DNA of 64,000 nucleotides from an uncultured Nitrosospira sp. (GCA_900696515.1 CAADGK010000133.1:1-64000), one strand, 5' to 3'; positions 38,545 to 48,693 are shown, counted from the stretch's first letter. Notes: a model not told the origin generated them from the sequence alone. Numbers and translations are program-made.

Positions 38545-38559
38545 GGACCGACACCCGCC

Positions 38560-38587
38560 GTGACACCCACAGCCTTGTGGGTGTCAC
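38560..38587. terminator. Perfect 12-bp hairpin after htpX
   Basis: GTGACACCCACA-GCCT-TGTGGGTGTCAC, 12 perfect pairs, followed on the plus strand by GCGTTTCG. The T-run is weak, but position suggests termination of htpX and possibly of the convergent small gene, whose stop it overlaps. Confidence 0.65.
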
Positions 38588-38868
38588 GCGTTTCGATAAA
38601 AGGTGAGGTGTTCACGGTACGCGTGAATGGCTGCTCCTAGCGCATTCAAGCCCAGCAGAATGTTCGCTTCAAGAGTCGCCTCAATTTCCGGATCATCGAT
38701 CTCGACCTCATAGCGCTCTTGCATGTTGGTTCGCACCGGCCCCTGCGAGACATCCCGAGGCATGAAAATCTCTTTCCAGACCTCTTTCTCCACCAAGCAG
38801 ACATCCCGAAATCGCTCATAAAGCAAGGCCAGTTTCTCTGGATCTGTAATTTTTAGGCGCTCTCCCAT
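38584..38868 (-). CDS. Small hypothetical protein
   Basis: 94 residues from the ATG preceded by AGGAGATTT. No known domain seen: MGERLKITDPEKLALLYERFRDVCLVEKEVWKEIF is helical and charged, the C-terminal half (EATLEANILLGLNALGAAIHAYREHLTFYRN) is an amphipathic helix. The longer track ORF extends back into the upstream gene and is not used. Confidence 0.65.
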   Translation of the reverse strand: MGERLKITDPEKLALLYERFRDVCLVEKEVWKEIFMPRDVSQGPVRTNMQERYEVEIDDPEIEATLEANILLGLNALGAAIHAYREHLTFYRNA

Positions 38869-38909
38869 AAATCTCCTGTGACGAGAACCGGCCTGATCGT
38901 CGTTTATTC

Positions 38910-39536
38910 TTATGGTACGGTACGCTCCGGACCGGTGATACGAAAACGCATCATACCAACCTGATTCGCCGCATGAAACGGTTGCTGCCCAATCGGAGCG
39001 ATATAAATCTTGGCAACATAATGACCTTCCATCCACCGATCACCTGAGCGTGTCATCTGGAGATATCCGTACCGTTCATGGGCAGACACTTCCAAGGCAT
39101 CCTTGCCCAACAATCTCTCATGCCCTTGACCACGAGGCTCCTCGAAATACCACTGCACTCCGAATTGAGTTGGGTCTTCCAGAGGCGCCACTTCAAACAC
39201 AATATAAACGGCCGGAGTCTCTGGCGTAAATGCAGAGCGAGGTCCAATCGGCTTCAAGCGTGGATCCTGGGCATACCACCCTTTTCGGCCGAAGGTATCC
39301 CATTCCACATCAAACCCTTTGGCCATTTTGATCCAGGTAAACAGCGACTGCGGGACACCCGTCTCCTGATCGTCGAATGACGGGCTCTGAGTTGATCCAA
39401 CCTCAGTCGATTCCTGTTCCTTAAGCGGCAAAAGATCCTTCGCACTGGCGATCTGTAGACAGAAAAGTGTCGCAGACAGAAAAGCGGCAACCATACAGAG
39501 TTCTGCCCATCGTGCTCCAGTGCCATCAACCATCAT
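38910..39536 (-). CDS. Exported hypothetical protein
   Basis: 208 residues with an N-terminal hydrophobic segment (MVAAFLSATLFCLQIASA) serving as signal peptide or anchor. The mature part is beta-rich, with FEVAPLEDPTQFGVQWYFEEP and YVAKIYIAPIGQQPFHAANQVGMMRFRITGPE. Family not recognised. It lies upstream of the 94-residue gene, separated by 41 bases, so the two may be co-transcribed. Confidence 0.7.
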   Translation of the reverse strand: MMVDGTGARWAELCMVAAFLSATLFCLQIASAKDLLPLKEQESTEVGSTQSPSFDDQETGVPQSLFTWIKMAKGFDVEWDTFGRKGWYAQDPRLKPIGPRSAFTPETPAVYIVFEVAPLEDPTQFGVQWYFEEPRGQGHERLLGKDALEVSAHERYGYLQMTRSGDRWMEGHYVAKIYIAPIGQQPFHAANQVGMMRFRITGPERTVP

Positions 39537-39644
39537 GGCGCGTATGGTACTAACCTAGCCCTGACCGGTCAATTCCATGGGACCACCCTTGCTGAAACCT
39601 TGTGCCGAGTCCATGGTGTGATAGAGTGAGGGCAGCATTGCCGT

Positions 39645-41054
39645 ATGAGTGATCAACCCGCTCCCCCAGCCCAGTCAACAGGAGAATCTCGTGACAATCA
39701 CCTCGCAACCTTGGACCCTCACGAATCCGGTCGGCGCTTCGGCATTCGTGACGGGATCTCCCAAGCTGTCACGCAAGGAGGAGGTGAGCAGTATCTTTCG
39801 GCCTTTGCCCTTCTGCTCTCCGCCACACCCTTTCAATTAAGCATTCTCTCGGCTATTCCACAGATTCTCGGCACTTGGGCTCAGCTCATTTCCGTCAAGG
39901 TCTCGCACTGGTTCCCAAGCCAAACAACCCAGATCTACTGGGGTATCATCGGGCAATCCGTTTCATGGATTCCAATCTTGGTATTGCCCTTACTCTGGCC
40001 GGAACATGGCCCCTGGCTCCTGATTGTGGGTGTCGCGATTTATTTCACCTGTACTCATTTCACCTCCCCTGCTTGGAATAGTTTCATCACCGGGCTGCTG
40101 GATCCGAATGAGCGGGGCACCTACTTCGCCAGGCGATCACGAGTGGTTGCCATGACGAGTCTTCTGGTACTCTGCCTGGCGGGAGGCTTGCTGAGCATCT
40201 TCGAAAGCCAAAACCTGTTATGGGTTGGCTTCTCGATCCTCTTCCTGACAGTAGGACTCAGTAGGAGTACCTCGGTCATCCTGCTCCAACAAGTGAGCGA
40301 ACTCCCTCAGCATACCCCCAGCGGCAGTCCTACAGGCTTTCTGGAATTTCTTCGTACGGGTGTCTCCCTCAACTTTCGCCACTTTTTACTCTTTTCAGGG
40401 CTCATGCACGCGGCGGTGCTGATTGCCGGTCCGTTCTTCGTCCTCTACCTCATTCAGGATCTCCACCTCGCCCATTGGGAATATGGAACCTGGGTCGCGG
40501 CAGGAATTCTTGGTCAATTTCTGACCTTGCCAGGTTGGGGACAGTTCGGAGATCGTTTCGGCAACAAGGCATTACTGAGCGTTACCGGACTGCTCGTGGC
40601 GTTCCTGCCGATGCTCTACCTGTTCAGTACGGCATGGCCATTTCTTGTCGCCGTGAATTTCTTCGGCGGTGTGGTCTGGGCGGGATTAGGGCTTGGGTTG
40701 AACAATTACGTCTTTGATGCAGTTCACCAAAAAGATCGTGCAAAGGCGGTCGCGGTCTCAAGCATCGTCAACGCCCTCGGGTGGGCCATAGGAACAGTAG
40801 CCGGAAGCCTCTTGATCCAAACGGTACCGGACAGGATTCAGATGGGAACCTTCACGCTGGAACCAGTCTCCAATCTCCCGTATATCTTCTTTCTCTCCGG
40901 TTTGTTCCGCCTGATCGTGGCATCAGCACTCCTCCGGACCTTTCACGAACCCCGCCAAGTTGAACAACGAGCCCACCACCGGCTACTGTGGGAATTACCG
41001 CTCGTGAAACCATTGCGGCAGTTCTCCCGTCGACCGAGGAGCGGCAATCAGTAA
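39645..41054 (+). CDS. MFS transporter
   Basis: 469 residues with about 11-12 hydrophobic segments, including FQLSILSAIPQILGTWAQL, IYWGIIGQSVSWIPILVLPLLW, MTSLLVLCLAGGLLSIF, MHAAVLIAGPFFVLYLI and ALLSVTGLLVAFLPMLYLF. The GDRFGNKALL loop between segments 8 and 9 resembles the MFS RxGRR motif. Starts after a soluble N-terminus of about 50 residues. Substrate unknown. The stop overlaps the convergent small lipoprotein gene. Confidence 0.85.
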   Translation: MSDQPAPPAQSTGESRDNHLATLDPHESGRRFGIRDGISQAVTQGGGEQYLSAFALLLSATPFQLSILSAIPQILGTWAQLISVKVSHWFPSQTTQIYWGIIGQSVSWIPILVLPLLWPEHGPWLLIVGVAIYFTCTHFTSPAWNSFITGLLDPNERGTYFARRSRVVAMTSLLVLCLAGGLLSIFESQNLLWVGFSILFLTVGLSRSTSVILLQQVSELPQHTPSGSPTGFLEFLRTGVSLNFRHFLLFSGLMHAAVLIAGPFFVLYLIQDLHLAHWEYGTWVAAGILGQFLTLPGWGQFGDRFGNKALLSVTGLLVAFLPMLYLFSTAWPFLVAVNFFGGVVWAGLGLGLNNYVFDAVHQKDRAKAVAVSSIVNALGWAIGTVAGSLLIQTVPDRIQMGTFTLEPVSNLPYIFFLSGLFRLIVASALLRTFHEPRQVEQRAHHRLLWELPLVKPLRQFSRRPRSGNQ

Positions 41055-41269
41055 GGCGCTGACCCGGAACCAGTCGTGCGATTCTTCTCTTCTTGTTGCA
41101 ACCTTTCAAACGACTTATCAGCATTTCTTTTGACCTGATCCGGCGTCATGGTCGTCGATGGCTTGGGTGAGTCAGCAGCACACCCCGCAATACCAGCGAC
41201 TCCAATCCCGATTGAAACCAGCGCCAGCCAAAACCCGCTTCCGATCCTCGCTATGAGTCGTTGAGCCAT
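41048..41269 (-). CDS. Small lipoprotein
   Basis: 73 residues with a signal peptide and lipobox GIAGC (Cys30), then a short hydrophilic charged tail (TMTPDQVKRNADKSFERLQQEEKNR). Function unknown. Good Shine-Dalgarno (GAGGAGGGGG) before the ATG. It overlaps the MFS gene convergently by seven bases. Confidence 0.72.
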   Translation of the reverse strand: MAQRLIARIGSGFWLALVSIGIGVAGIAGCAADSPKPSTTMTPDQVKRNADKSFERLQQEEKNRTTGSGSAPY

Positions 41270-41421
41270 CCCCCTCCTCCTCGGTTATGGTGAGTGATTC
41301 ACCCGCGTATCATACCACTCTCCCCCACTGAATACGGGGATGAATCCAGCTCGTTGACTCACTCAAACAAGGCGGGTATGCTCGCCACCATCAATAACCT
41401 GTCATCACCACGAGGCTCCCC

Positions 41422-41868
41422 ATGTCGCTCTATGATCGCCTAACCGAAGACCTCAAACTTGCCATGAAGTCGCGTGATCAGCTCCGGATGGACGTGATCA
41501 GAATGATCAAAGCGGCGGTATTGAACAAGGAAGTGGAGCTGAAGCGCGACCTCGATGACGCTGAAATGAGCCGAGTTATGACCACGCTCATCAAGCAACG
41601 CCGCGAGTCGGTTGAACAATTTGAGAAAGCACAACGGCAAGAATTGGCCGCCAAGGAGCGTCACGAAATTGAGATCATTGAATCCTATCTACCCAAACCT
41701 CTCTCACAGGAAGACCTTGAAATCCTGATCATATCCGTCATTGCCGAGACAGGATCACGGTCGATGAAGGACATGGGAGCCGTGATGAAGACGGTCATGG
41801 CACGCCTTGAGGGACAAGCCGTCGACGGCAAACGAGTCAGCGAGTTTGTGAAGCAAAAGCTTTCTTAA
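41422..41868 (+). CDS. yqeY: GatB/YqeY domain protein
   Basis: 148 residues, the stand-alone form of the domain found at the C-terminus of GatB, presumed tRNA-binding. MSLYDRLTEDLKLAMKSRDQLRMDVIRMIKAAVLNKEVE and the C-terminal GSRSMKDMGAVMKTVMARLEGQAVDGKRVSEFVKQKL are diagnostic. GAGG sits six bases before the ATG. Commonly found near dnaG/rpoD, which are not in this window. Confidence 0.93.
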   Translation: MSLYDRLTEDLKLAMKSRDQLRMDVIRMIKAAVLNKEVELKRDLDDAEMSRVMTTLIKQRRESVEQFEKAQRQELAAKERHEIEIIESYLPKPLSQEDLEILIISVIAETGSRSMKDMGAVMKTVMARLEGQAVDGKRVSEFVKQKLS

Positions 41869-41916
41869 CCCCTCCCGGCTTCAGTTTCAGCCCATTTCAG
41901 CCGTAGAGTAGGTGCT

Positions 41917-42555
41917 ATGGCTATTCTCATCGTCGACGACTCCATAGATCAGTATGCCCTCCTCCGATCCATCCTGACCAAGGCGGGCCACCATCAGATT
42001 CTCGGAGCAGAGTCCGCCCAGGCGGCCTTTTCATTATTGAAGCTGGACGAAGAGTCGTCGTCAACCGACATCGACTTGATCTTGATGGATGTGCTCATGC
42101 CGGAAATCGACGGTGTGCAAGCTTGCCGAAGAATCAAACAGCAGACCCATCTCCGCGACATTCCGATCATCATGGTCACGGCCAAAAACGACCTTGATAA
42201 CCTGCATCAAGCTTTTTCAGCGGGAGCCATGGATTATATCAATAAGCCCGTCAAAAGCCTTGAGCTTCTCGCACGAGTCGCCTCCGCCATCACTCTGAAA
42301 AAGGAAATGGACTGCCGCAAGTTGCGTGAGCTGGAGCTCCGCCGCGCAAACGACGAGCTTCAGCAGGCCCTGCGGGAAGTCAAAGTGCTGCGCGGACTGA
42401 TTCCGATTTGCGCGTCCTGTAAAAAAATCCGCAACGACGGAGGCTTCTGGCAACAAATCGAAGAATATATCGGCGAACATTCGGAGGCCGAGTTCAGCCA
42501 TGGCATCTGTCAGCCATGCCTCAAAAAGCTTTATCCTGGTGTTTACCAAGACTAG
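41917..42555 (+). CDS. Response regulator with cysteine-rich C-terminal tail
   Basis: Receiver domain (1-120, phospho-acceptor Asp58 in LILMDVLMPEIDG, Lys in YINKPVKSLELL), a coiled linker (DCRKLRELELRRANDELQQALREV), and a C-terminal motif LIPICASCKKIRNDGGFWQQIEEYIGEHSEAEFSHGICQPCLKKLYP. The two Cys pairs suggest a metal site. I have seen this ending in other bacterial signalling proteins after PAS or receiver domains but its role is not established. First of four signalling genes on the strand. Confidence 0.88.
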   Translation: MAILIVDDSIDQYALLRSILTKAGHHQILGAESAQAAFSLLKLDEESSSTDIDLILMDVLMPEIDGVQACRRIKQQTHLRDIPIIMVTAKNDLDNLHQAFSAGAMDYINKPVKSLELLARVASAITLKKEMDCRKLRELELRRANDELQQALREVKVLRGLIPICASCKKIRNDGGFWQQIEEYIGEHSEAEFSHGICQPCLKKLYPGVYQD

Positions 42556-42602
42556 CTGCTAGGATTCTTCCAGTTCGCATCTTTCCCGATGTCTGAGCAG
42601 CT

Positions 42603-43607
42603 ATGAGCATCCTCCTCATTGATGATTCGCCAGATGATCGCCTCCTGCTCCAGGCCATTTTGTCCGCAGCAGGCTATGAACACATCATTGCAACAGACTG
42701 CGCCGCGGCCGCCTTCAAACAGCTTGGGCTGGATGGGGGGAAACAAGGCCTCGCGCGGGTGGACCTGATTCTCATGGATATGCTCATGCCGCAAATGAGC
42801 GGCATCGAAGCATGTCGCCAGATAAAGGCCGTCGATCGTTTCCGCGACACCCCCGTCATCATGGTCACCATGAAGACAGACCCCGTCGACCTTCAGCTGG
42901 CGTTCGCCGCCGGGGCGATGGACTATGTCGCCAAACCGATCAATAAGATCGAGCTCCTGACCCGCGTCCGATCGGTGCTCCGACTCGTTCATGAGATCGA
43001 CCGCCGCCGAGCCCGAGAACACGAACTCCTTGAGGTCATGCGGCAACTGCAGGAAGCCAACCAAATGTTGCTCCGGCTCTCCTGCCTAGACGGATTGACC
43101 GGCATCACCAACCGACGCCAATTTGATGATTTCCTGGACCAAGAATGGCGAAGAGCTCTGCGCGAGTCGACCCCATTATCGCTGATCATGTTCGACATCG
43201 ATCGATTCAAGGCCTATAACGATTCCAAAGGACACACCGCCGGTGACGAATGTCTCAAGCAGGTCTGCGCGGCGATTTCCAGCGCCGTGAATCGTCCCGG
43301 TGATCTCGTCGCCCGCTATGGCGGAGATGAGTTCGTCACGGTACTCCCCGGCACGGGGATTGACGGGGCAGCGCAAGTCGCCGAGAGCCTGCGCCGCCGC
43401 GTAGAAGCGCTCGGCATTCAACAAACCGACGGGCAACTCGTGACCATCAGCGTCGGGTACGCCTGCGTCGTCCCAACCAGACACTCATCTCCTACCGATC
43501 TTGTGAAGGCCGCCGATCAAGCGCTCTATCAAGCCAAACAAGATGGGCGGAACAGATCCCGATCGGCCAGTATTTTGTCGTTGGTCGAAGATTCACCAAA
43601 CACGTAG
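42603..43607 (+). CDS. Response regulator diguanylate cyclase (PleD-like)
   Basis: 334 residues: receiver (Asp59 in [13 protein letters not shown]), linker helix, GGDEF domain. The active site RYGGDEF (240-244) is intact and preceded at the right spacing by RPGD (231-234), the RxxD product-inhibition site. It should make cyclic di-GMP in a phosphorylation-dependent and self-limited way. Begins 47 bases after the previous regulator. Confidence 0.95.
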   Translation: MSILLIDDSPDDRLLLQAILSAAGYEHIIATDCAAAAFKQLGLDGGKQGLARVDLILMDMLMPQMSGIEACRQIKAVDRFRDTPVIMVTMKTDPVDLQLAFAAGAMDYVAKPINKIELLTRVRSVLRLVHEIDRRRAREHELLEVMRQLQEANQMLLRLSCLDGLTGITNRRQFDDFLDQEWRRALRESTPLSLIMFDIDRFKAYNDSKGHTAGDECLKQVCAAISSAVNRPGDLVARYGGDEFVTVLPGTGIDGAAQVAESLRRRVEALGIQQTDGQLVTISVGYACVVPTRHSSPTDLVKAADQALYQAKQDGRNRSRSASILSLVEDSPNT

Positions 43608-43726
43608 CCAGCCGTTGACACGCGAGGTGTCACCTCAAGCGATGAGGATCGGTTGAAGCGCGCGGATCGAATCAGCCCGGTCTGCAGGCTGCCCGAAAAC
43701 GCGGACTCACGGGCCTCACACATTCC

Positions 43727-46033
43727 GTGGGTCTCCATCGACTTATGCCACGACATCGACGGGTAGAAGCTCACAGACGGATGTCGAAGCCAACCCCGCA
43801 CCGGCGACCAACTCGTGCCGCTCCAAAGCGAATGATCGCTGCACGAAAGCCTTCAGCGCCCACCTCATCTCCACCGTTGCCCAAACACAACCCAACCGCT
43901 GTTCTGAAGCGGTACCAGGATACGCTCCATGAGCTGGCACAAAGCGAATCCTTGAGCAGCGGTGACCTAGTCCATGCATTCCGGGCCATCTCAGAAACCT
44001 GTTCCAAAGTCCTCCGCGTCACACGAACCAGCGCATGGCTGTTTTCCGAAGACCACACTGAACTCATACTCCTTGATCTCTCAGAATCGACGCACGGACG
44101 ATCCAATCCTGAGACCATCTTCAAGTCGGCTGATTGTCCGGTCTATCTCCGATCACTGCGGCGCGAGCGTCACGCCATTGCGGCTGAATGCGCCTCGCAA
44201 GACCCACGGACCCACGACCTGGCGGACGCCTATTGGGTGCCACGTAAGATTGAATCCACACTGAATGCGCCCATCAGACGGAAGGGAAAGCTTGTCGGGG
44301 TACTGTGCGCCGAATCTGTAGGGAAAACTCGACGGTGGAGTCAACAAGACATACACCTCTGTTGCCTGCTCGCAACCCTGGCGACGCTCGCACTTGAAGC
44401 GGCTGAGCGACACCACGTGGAACAGGCGCTTCGAGTTGCCAAGGAGGTCGCTGAGGTGGCCAGTCGCGCGAAAAGCGAATTTCTCGCCAACATGAGTCAT
44501 GAGATTCGAACTCCGATGAATGCGATCATCGGAATGGCCGACCTCCTCTGGGAAACGCCGCTCACTCCGCATCAGCGAAAGTATCTCCGTATTTTCAGAC
44601 GTGCGGGGGGAACGCTGCTCAACCTGATCAACGATATCCTTGATCTCTCGAAAGTCGAGGCGGGACGTCTCGACTTGGAGGCCATTGAGTTTGACCTCAG
44701 CGAAATGCTGGACAAAACCATCGACATATTGGCCTTGCGGACCAACGAGAAGGGGATCGAACTGACGGCGCATATCGATCAACAAGTGCCGTGCCGCTTG
44801 ATCGGCGACCCAACGCGATTGACTCAGATCGTGATTAATCTCATCGGCAACGCCATCAAATTTACCGATACAGGGAGCGTTGAAGTTCGCATCACCAATG
44901 ACCCGGACCGGAAGACCCCTGGTGCGATTCGGATTTCCGTCAGCGACACAGGAATCGGAATCCCTGCCGACAACCTCGCCTCCATCTTTGACAGCTTCAC
45001 ACAGGCCCACGCATCAACGACCAGGCAGTATGGAGGGACGGGGCTTGGCCTCACAATTACCAAACGGCTTGTAGAACAAATGCAAGGCCGGATTTGGGCG
45101 GAGAGTACCGTGGGGAAAGGCAGTGCGTTCCACTGCTCCCTCCTCCTTCAGGTTCAGTCTGCCCCTTTCCTTCAGACACCCGCTCCGCCGATCGATCTTG
45201 CTGGAGTGAAGGTCTTAGTCGTGGATGACCATCCAATGAACCGCCAGATCCTTCGCGAAACATTGAGTACCTGTGGAGCCCAGGTCACAGATACGCCAAG
45301 CGGGAAGGCTGCCTTGGCGGTACTCCGCGGGGCACGAGAACAGCGTCAGGACTATGACGTTATGCTTCTTGATTGCCGAATGCCGGGGATGGACGGGTTT
45401 GAGGTTGTAGAACGGCTCAATACGTCAGCCGAGAAGACAGACCTGACGGTGGTCATGATGACCTCGGACCATTGGGCCGATGATATTGCCCGCACGTACG
45501 ACCTTGGCCTCGGCGGCTACCTTATCAAACCGATTCGACGTGCGGATCTACTTCAAACCATGAGCATCGCGATTGGCCGAAAAAAGGGAATTCCTCCGGC
45601 CACGACGCCCCCTGAAACCGAGACCGTATCGTCAAGTGTATCAACCAGACCCTTTCAGATCCTTCTCGTCGAGGATTCACCTGACAACCAACTCTTGATT
45701 CGGTCTTACCTGAAGAAGACCGATTATCTTCTCGATGTCGCCGACCATGGCGGGATAGCCGTTGAGAAATTTAAAACCACCCATTACGACCTGATCCTGA
45801 TGGATATCCAGATGCCCGTGATGGACGGCTGCGCTGCGACAAAAGCGATCCGATCATGGGAACAAGACCACGACCTCCCTGCGACCCCGATCATTGCCCT
45901 CACGGCACTGGCGCTAAAGGAAGAAGGCACTCGCATTCTTGAGGCCGGGTGCAACACCCATGTCACCAAGCCGGTTAAGAAATCTACATTGTTAGAGGTC
46001 CTTCAAGTATATAAGGAGCATACCGTCTCATGA
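43727..46033 (+). CDS. Hybrid sensor histidine kinase (GAF-HisKA-HATPase-REC-REC)
   Basis: 768 residues as drawn from a GTG; ATGs at 43745 or 43781 are alternatives and no Shine-Dalgarno decides. An N-terminal GAF domain (about 80-225, ending [13 protein letters not shown]), dimerisation helix with the phospho-His in [16 protein letters not shown] (His258), ATPase boxes [16 protein letters not shown] and GTGLGLTI, then two receivers (Asp549 in [12 protein letters not shown], Asp693 in [13 protein letters not shown]). No transmembrane segment, so it is cytoplasmic and senses through GAF. The stop overlaps the HPt gene by ATGA. Confidence 0.94.
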   Translation: MGLHRLMPRHRRVEAHRRMSKPTPHRRPTRAAPKRMIAARKPSAPTSSPPLPKHNPTAVLKRYQDTLHELAQSESLSSGDLVHAFRAISETCSKVLRVTRTSAWLFSEDHTELILLDLSESTHGRSNPETIFKSADCPVYLRSLRRERHAIAAECASQDPRTHDLADAYWVPRKIESTLNAPIRRKGKLVGVLCAESVGKTRRWSQQDIHLCCLLATLATLALEAAERHHVEQALRVAKEVAEVASRAKSEFLANMSHEIRTPMNAIIGMADLLWETPLTPHQRKYLRIFRRAGGTLLNLINDILDLSKVEAGRLDLEAIEFDLSEMLDKTIDILALRTNEKGIELTAHIDQQVPCRLIGDPTRLTQIVINLIGNAIKFTDTGSVEVRITNDPDRKTPGAIRISVSDTGIGIPADNLASIFDSFTQAHASTTRQYGGTGLGLTITKRLVEQMQGRIWAESTVGKGSAFHCSLLLQVQSAPFLQTPAPPIDLAGVKVLVVDDHPMNRQILRETLSTCGAQVTDTPSGKAALAVLRGAREQRQDYDVMLLDCRMPGMDGFEVVERLNTSAEKTDLTVVMMTSDHWADDIARTYDLGLGGYLIKPIRRADLLQTMSIAIGRKKGIPPATTPPETETVSSSVSTRPFQILLVEDSPDNQLLIRSYLKKTDYLLDVADHGGIAVEKFKTTHYDLILMDIQMPVMDGCAATKAIRSWEQDHDLPATPIIALTALALKEEGTRILEAGCNTHVTKPVKKSTLLEVLQVYKEHTVS

Positions 46034-46356
46034 CACCTCCTCGATCAACCCATTCCCGACTCCCTATCCGTGTGGAGATCAGTCGTGATTTCGAAGATAT
46101 TGCGCCGATCTTCCTGGAAAACAGACGGAAGGATCTTAAAACACTTCATGCCGCCATAGGCGCTCAGGACTTCTCGACCCTTCAGACACTGGGCCATCGC
46201 ATGAAGGGTGATGGTGGGGGGTATGGGTTTGACGCAATTTCAGAAATCGGCGCAACCTTAGAGAGCGCAGCACAACGGCAGGATATTCCCCCCATCGAAC
46301 ACGGCATTGCGGAACTAGAAGATTTCCTTGATCGAGTCACGGTGTTCTATCGTTGA
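46030..46356 (+). CDS. Histidine phosphotransfer (HPt) protein
   Basis: 108 residues. The HPt motif [25 protein letters not shown] has the phospho-His at residue 56. Overlaps the kinase gene, so it is almost certainly the relay shuttle between the kinase receivers and the upstream response regulators. Confidence 0.9.
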   Translation: MTPPRSTHSRLPIRVEISRDFEDIAPIFLENRRKDLKTLHAAIGAQDFSTLQTLGHRMKGDGGGYGFDAISEIGATLESAAQRQDIPPIEHGIAELEDFLDRVTVFYR

Positions 46357-46416
46357 GGGAAACGATTCGCTTTTAAACCATTCTTGCTACGCCAGAATCA
46401 TCAGCTGCCTTCCCAC

Positions 46417-46438
46417 AGACTATTTGCACAAATAGTCT
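46417..46438. repeat. Perfect 10-bp palindrome
   Basis: AGACTATTTG-CA-CAAATAGTCT about 60 bases after the HPt stop. Could act as a weak terminator for the signalling operon or a protein-binding site. The rest of 46357-46576 has no supported feature. Confidence 0.45.
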
Positions 46439-46576
46439 CATTGAGCGGCAGTTCCCCACCTGGGAGGGTGAGAGTGTGAGCTGGGTGCCGTCTGTTGCTC
46501 GCCTGATGCGTTGATGGCCGTCGATGAAACTCCATCCGCGCGTGCGGACATTTCACCCCGATTGGTCTCTTGAGGA

Positions 46577-46616
46577 AAATGCAGAACCTCGGCCTTCCAG
46601 GCGGGGTTCTGCATTT
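46577..46616. terminator. Strong terminator next to the PhyH-like gene
   Basis: AAATGCAGAACC pairs perfectly with GGTTCTGCATTT, with further pairs inside (GCCT/AGGC). On the minus strand it starts two bases after the stop of the oxygenase gene and ends in TTTTCC. It could terminate both strands. Confidence 0.8.
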
Positions 46617-46618
46617 CA

Positions 46619-47470
46619 TCACCCGTAGTCTGGAGGAGGCTTGCGTTGGAGCACATAGTCGATCGAAAGCAATAGGCGCATCGTGTGACATCGACTAGCT
46701 TTATGGAAAGAACTAGTCTCTTCGAATAAGACCGTCCCCTGTTGACCCACAATCATCTTGATGCGATCTCCAAAACTTTGATGAGCCGCGATATCGTCCA
46801 GAATAATATTGCGGATTTCAGAAAATCTCTTGGTTCTGTGCGTGCGCTCAATCAGAACATGAGGTCCACAGGATGGATCCACGTCGGTCAGGTAAATAAA
46901 GATGGTTAAGGACTTAAAATCCAATGCATCGTAATGGAACGCATCTCCGTCGTACTGAGTCAGCTCCTGACCACTCGACAACAACTGTGCCCGTTCATCG
47001 GTCATGGAAGGCCCCAAAGACCATTTTAATTGCGTCAACCACAGAATAGGCTCAGCCCCTATGTACTGCCTAGCAATTTCTATTATCTTCTCATTCCGAG
47101 CAATCAGGTCAATGGCTTGGCACTCTCGGTGCGGATTCCAATATCGTGCAAATCGTGTATTAGCGGCATACTTAACTATCTGCGCCACCTGCTGTTGAGG
47201 AATCTTCCAGCCGGTCGCATACCCTCGTTCATTCAATGACTTCACGACGGGCTCCACCTTACAGTTTGGAAACAAATCGAAGTGGCTCACCTGTATTGGT
47301 CGAGTATGACTGAATCGTCGAAAGTACCAGACTCCATACTCACGTAATGGGCCTAAGATGAACCACGCACGAAACATCTGCACGGAACGCAGCAACCACC
47401 GATTCTTATGAACCAACACCCGCAATTTAAAATAGGAATGGGATTTGTTTTCAACAGCTGCAGTATTCAT
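46619..47470 (-). CDS. Phytanoyl-CoA dioxygenase-like (PhyH) 2-oxoglutarate/Fe(II) oxygenase
   Basis: 283 residues. The putative iron triad is His179-Tyr-Asp181 in AFHYDALDF and His256 in SSFHKASRC, with Arg265 (CHTMRLLLSIDY) as 2-oxoglutarate anchor. FIYLTDVDPSCGPHVLIERTH is the typical core-strand region of PhyH proteins. Substrate unknown; PhyH relatives hydroxylate lipids, amino acids or natural products. An isolated gene without biosynthetic neighbours, next to transposon debris, so horizontal acquisition is possible. ATG start with GGAAAGG about nine bases upstream. Confidence 0.75.
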   Translation of the reverse strand: MNTAAVENKSHSYFKLRVLVHKNRWLLRSVQMFRAWFILGPLREYGVWYFRRFSHTRPIQVSHFDLFPNCKVEPVVKSLNERGYATGWKIPQQQVAQIVKYAANTRFARYWNPHRECQAIDLIARNEKIIEIARQYIGAEPILWLTQLKWSLGPSMTDERAQLLSSGQELTQYDGDAFHYDALDFKSLTIFIYLTDVDPSCGPHVLIERTHRTKRFSEIRNIILDDIAAHQSFGDRIKMIVGQQGTVLFEETSSFHKASRCHTMRLLLSIDYVLQRKPPPDYG

Positions 47471-47964
47471 GGCTCACCTTTCCCACTTGACCATTGGTTC
47501 ATGCGTCAAATACATGTGCAGCATGATTCGTGCCGGTTGGGTTATCACTGCCTCCGTTCACCATTGACACTGGCTTAAATCTTTGAAATCACTGAATACA
47601 AACGATCGCAGAAAGTTCAAGAACAATATGAGAGGAGAGTAGCTGATTGCCAAACTGTACTTTGCTACCTACAGTAGGGTGTAGTTCTGTTAAAAAACAT
47701 TTCGGTGAATACCAAAACTTTCCTTTGCCCCACGATTTCCTTGGGCACACCCTTGAGGCTTACTGACTCCATCAGTGATGGCGATGTTCTTGGCAAAGCT
47801 GAAAACAGGGGGGGGGGAATTCTCCACGCGAAAAGTGATGACGTGCTGCTGCAAGGGGAGGTTGAATGTCCACAAATTACCAATCTAGGATGTCCACTTT
47901 TTGCCAATGCGATTGCCCAGTTGTCGTGTTCCCCTCACGGCTGACCCCGGTTGTTACTATAGGA
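47471..47964. other. Non-coding stretch with a G10 run
   Basis: No supported gene. A run of ten G lies at about 47808-47817, outside any reading frame I can defend. Short ORFs over it on the minus strand lack motifs. Confidence 0.35.
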
Positions 47965-48238
47965 GGAACGACTCTCAGGCCGAACTCCGATACCTGGGCA
48001 TCACATCGACCCCGGCGTTTGTCCGCGCTCCAGAAGACAATGGCGCGGTGGAACGATTCATTCAGACGCTGAAAGAGCAACTCTTATGGATACGCACCTT
48101 CCAAAAGGAGGAGGAGCTCCGCCAGACTCTCCTGACTAGCTCGATCCCTATAATGAACAGTGGCTCATCTAGCAGCATGCGTCCTACTCGCCAATCCAGA
48201 TACGTCGAGACCGGCCATTCACGCCGGAGACCGCATGA
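47965..48238 (+). pseudogene. IS481/IS3-type transposase fragment
   Basis: Reads SQAELRYLGITSTPAFVRAPEDNGAVERFIQTLKEQLLWIRTFQKEEELRQTLL, the C-terminal part of an rve-type integrase core (DDE glutamate region). A frameshift follows; the continuation DPYNEQWLI-stop-QHASYSPIQIRRDRPFTPETA is in another frame with an internal stop. The N-terminal part is missing. Dead element. Confidence 0.88.
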
Positions 48239-48693
48239 CGAGGATGATCGTGGAAGATTGGAAGTTCTGGTGAGTGAGCCCGCAAGAAACGACCCACAGC
48301 TCGGAGCGAATACGGCAATAACCGTGTCCAAGAAATTCTAGGCGGTACTCGATATAGGAGCAATGTCGACAGTCGGATACAATTTACTGGAGAACATCAA
48401 CTTCGGAATACAAGCCCTGTACAACCCAGCTTCTATGGCTCACCATGTTTAACACATTGCTATCCAGAGTGGATCACATGTGTGTTGGAGAGCTAGTAGT
48501 TCTGAACGAGGAGTATCTCAGATCATTCAGAAAGGTATTGGTAGAGTCTTGTCCGCAGGTTGTGTATAATGCGGCCCACGGGAGACGCGATTCACTACTC
48601 CTCCCCGTTCTTCGACCGCAGCCACAAAACTGCACGATCATGTGCGGCAAACCCTGCGGGATTTATGGATCGCGATTCCACCATCCCAAGGGT
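48239..48693. other. Stretch upstream of tRNA-Ala
   Basis: No supported gene. A perfect TATAAT at 48565-48570 is the best candidate -10 for the tRNA, about 120 bases upstream of its 5' end; the -35 (TTGGTA) is too far away for confidence. Confidence 0.35.

Noticed and set aside
44153-45010. 285-aa minus-strand ORF
   Set aside because: Antisense to the hybrid kinase, whose motifs are unambiguous.
47808-47817. G10 run as phase-variation switch
   Set aside because: It does not lie in or just upstream of a gene I can support.
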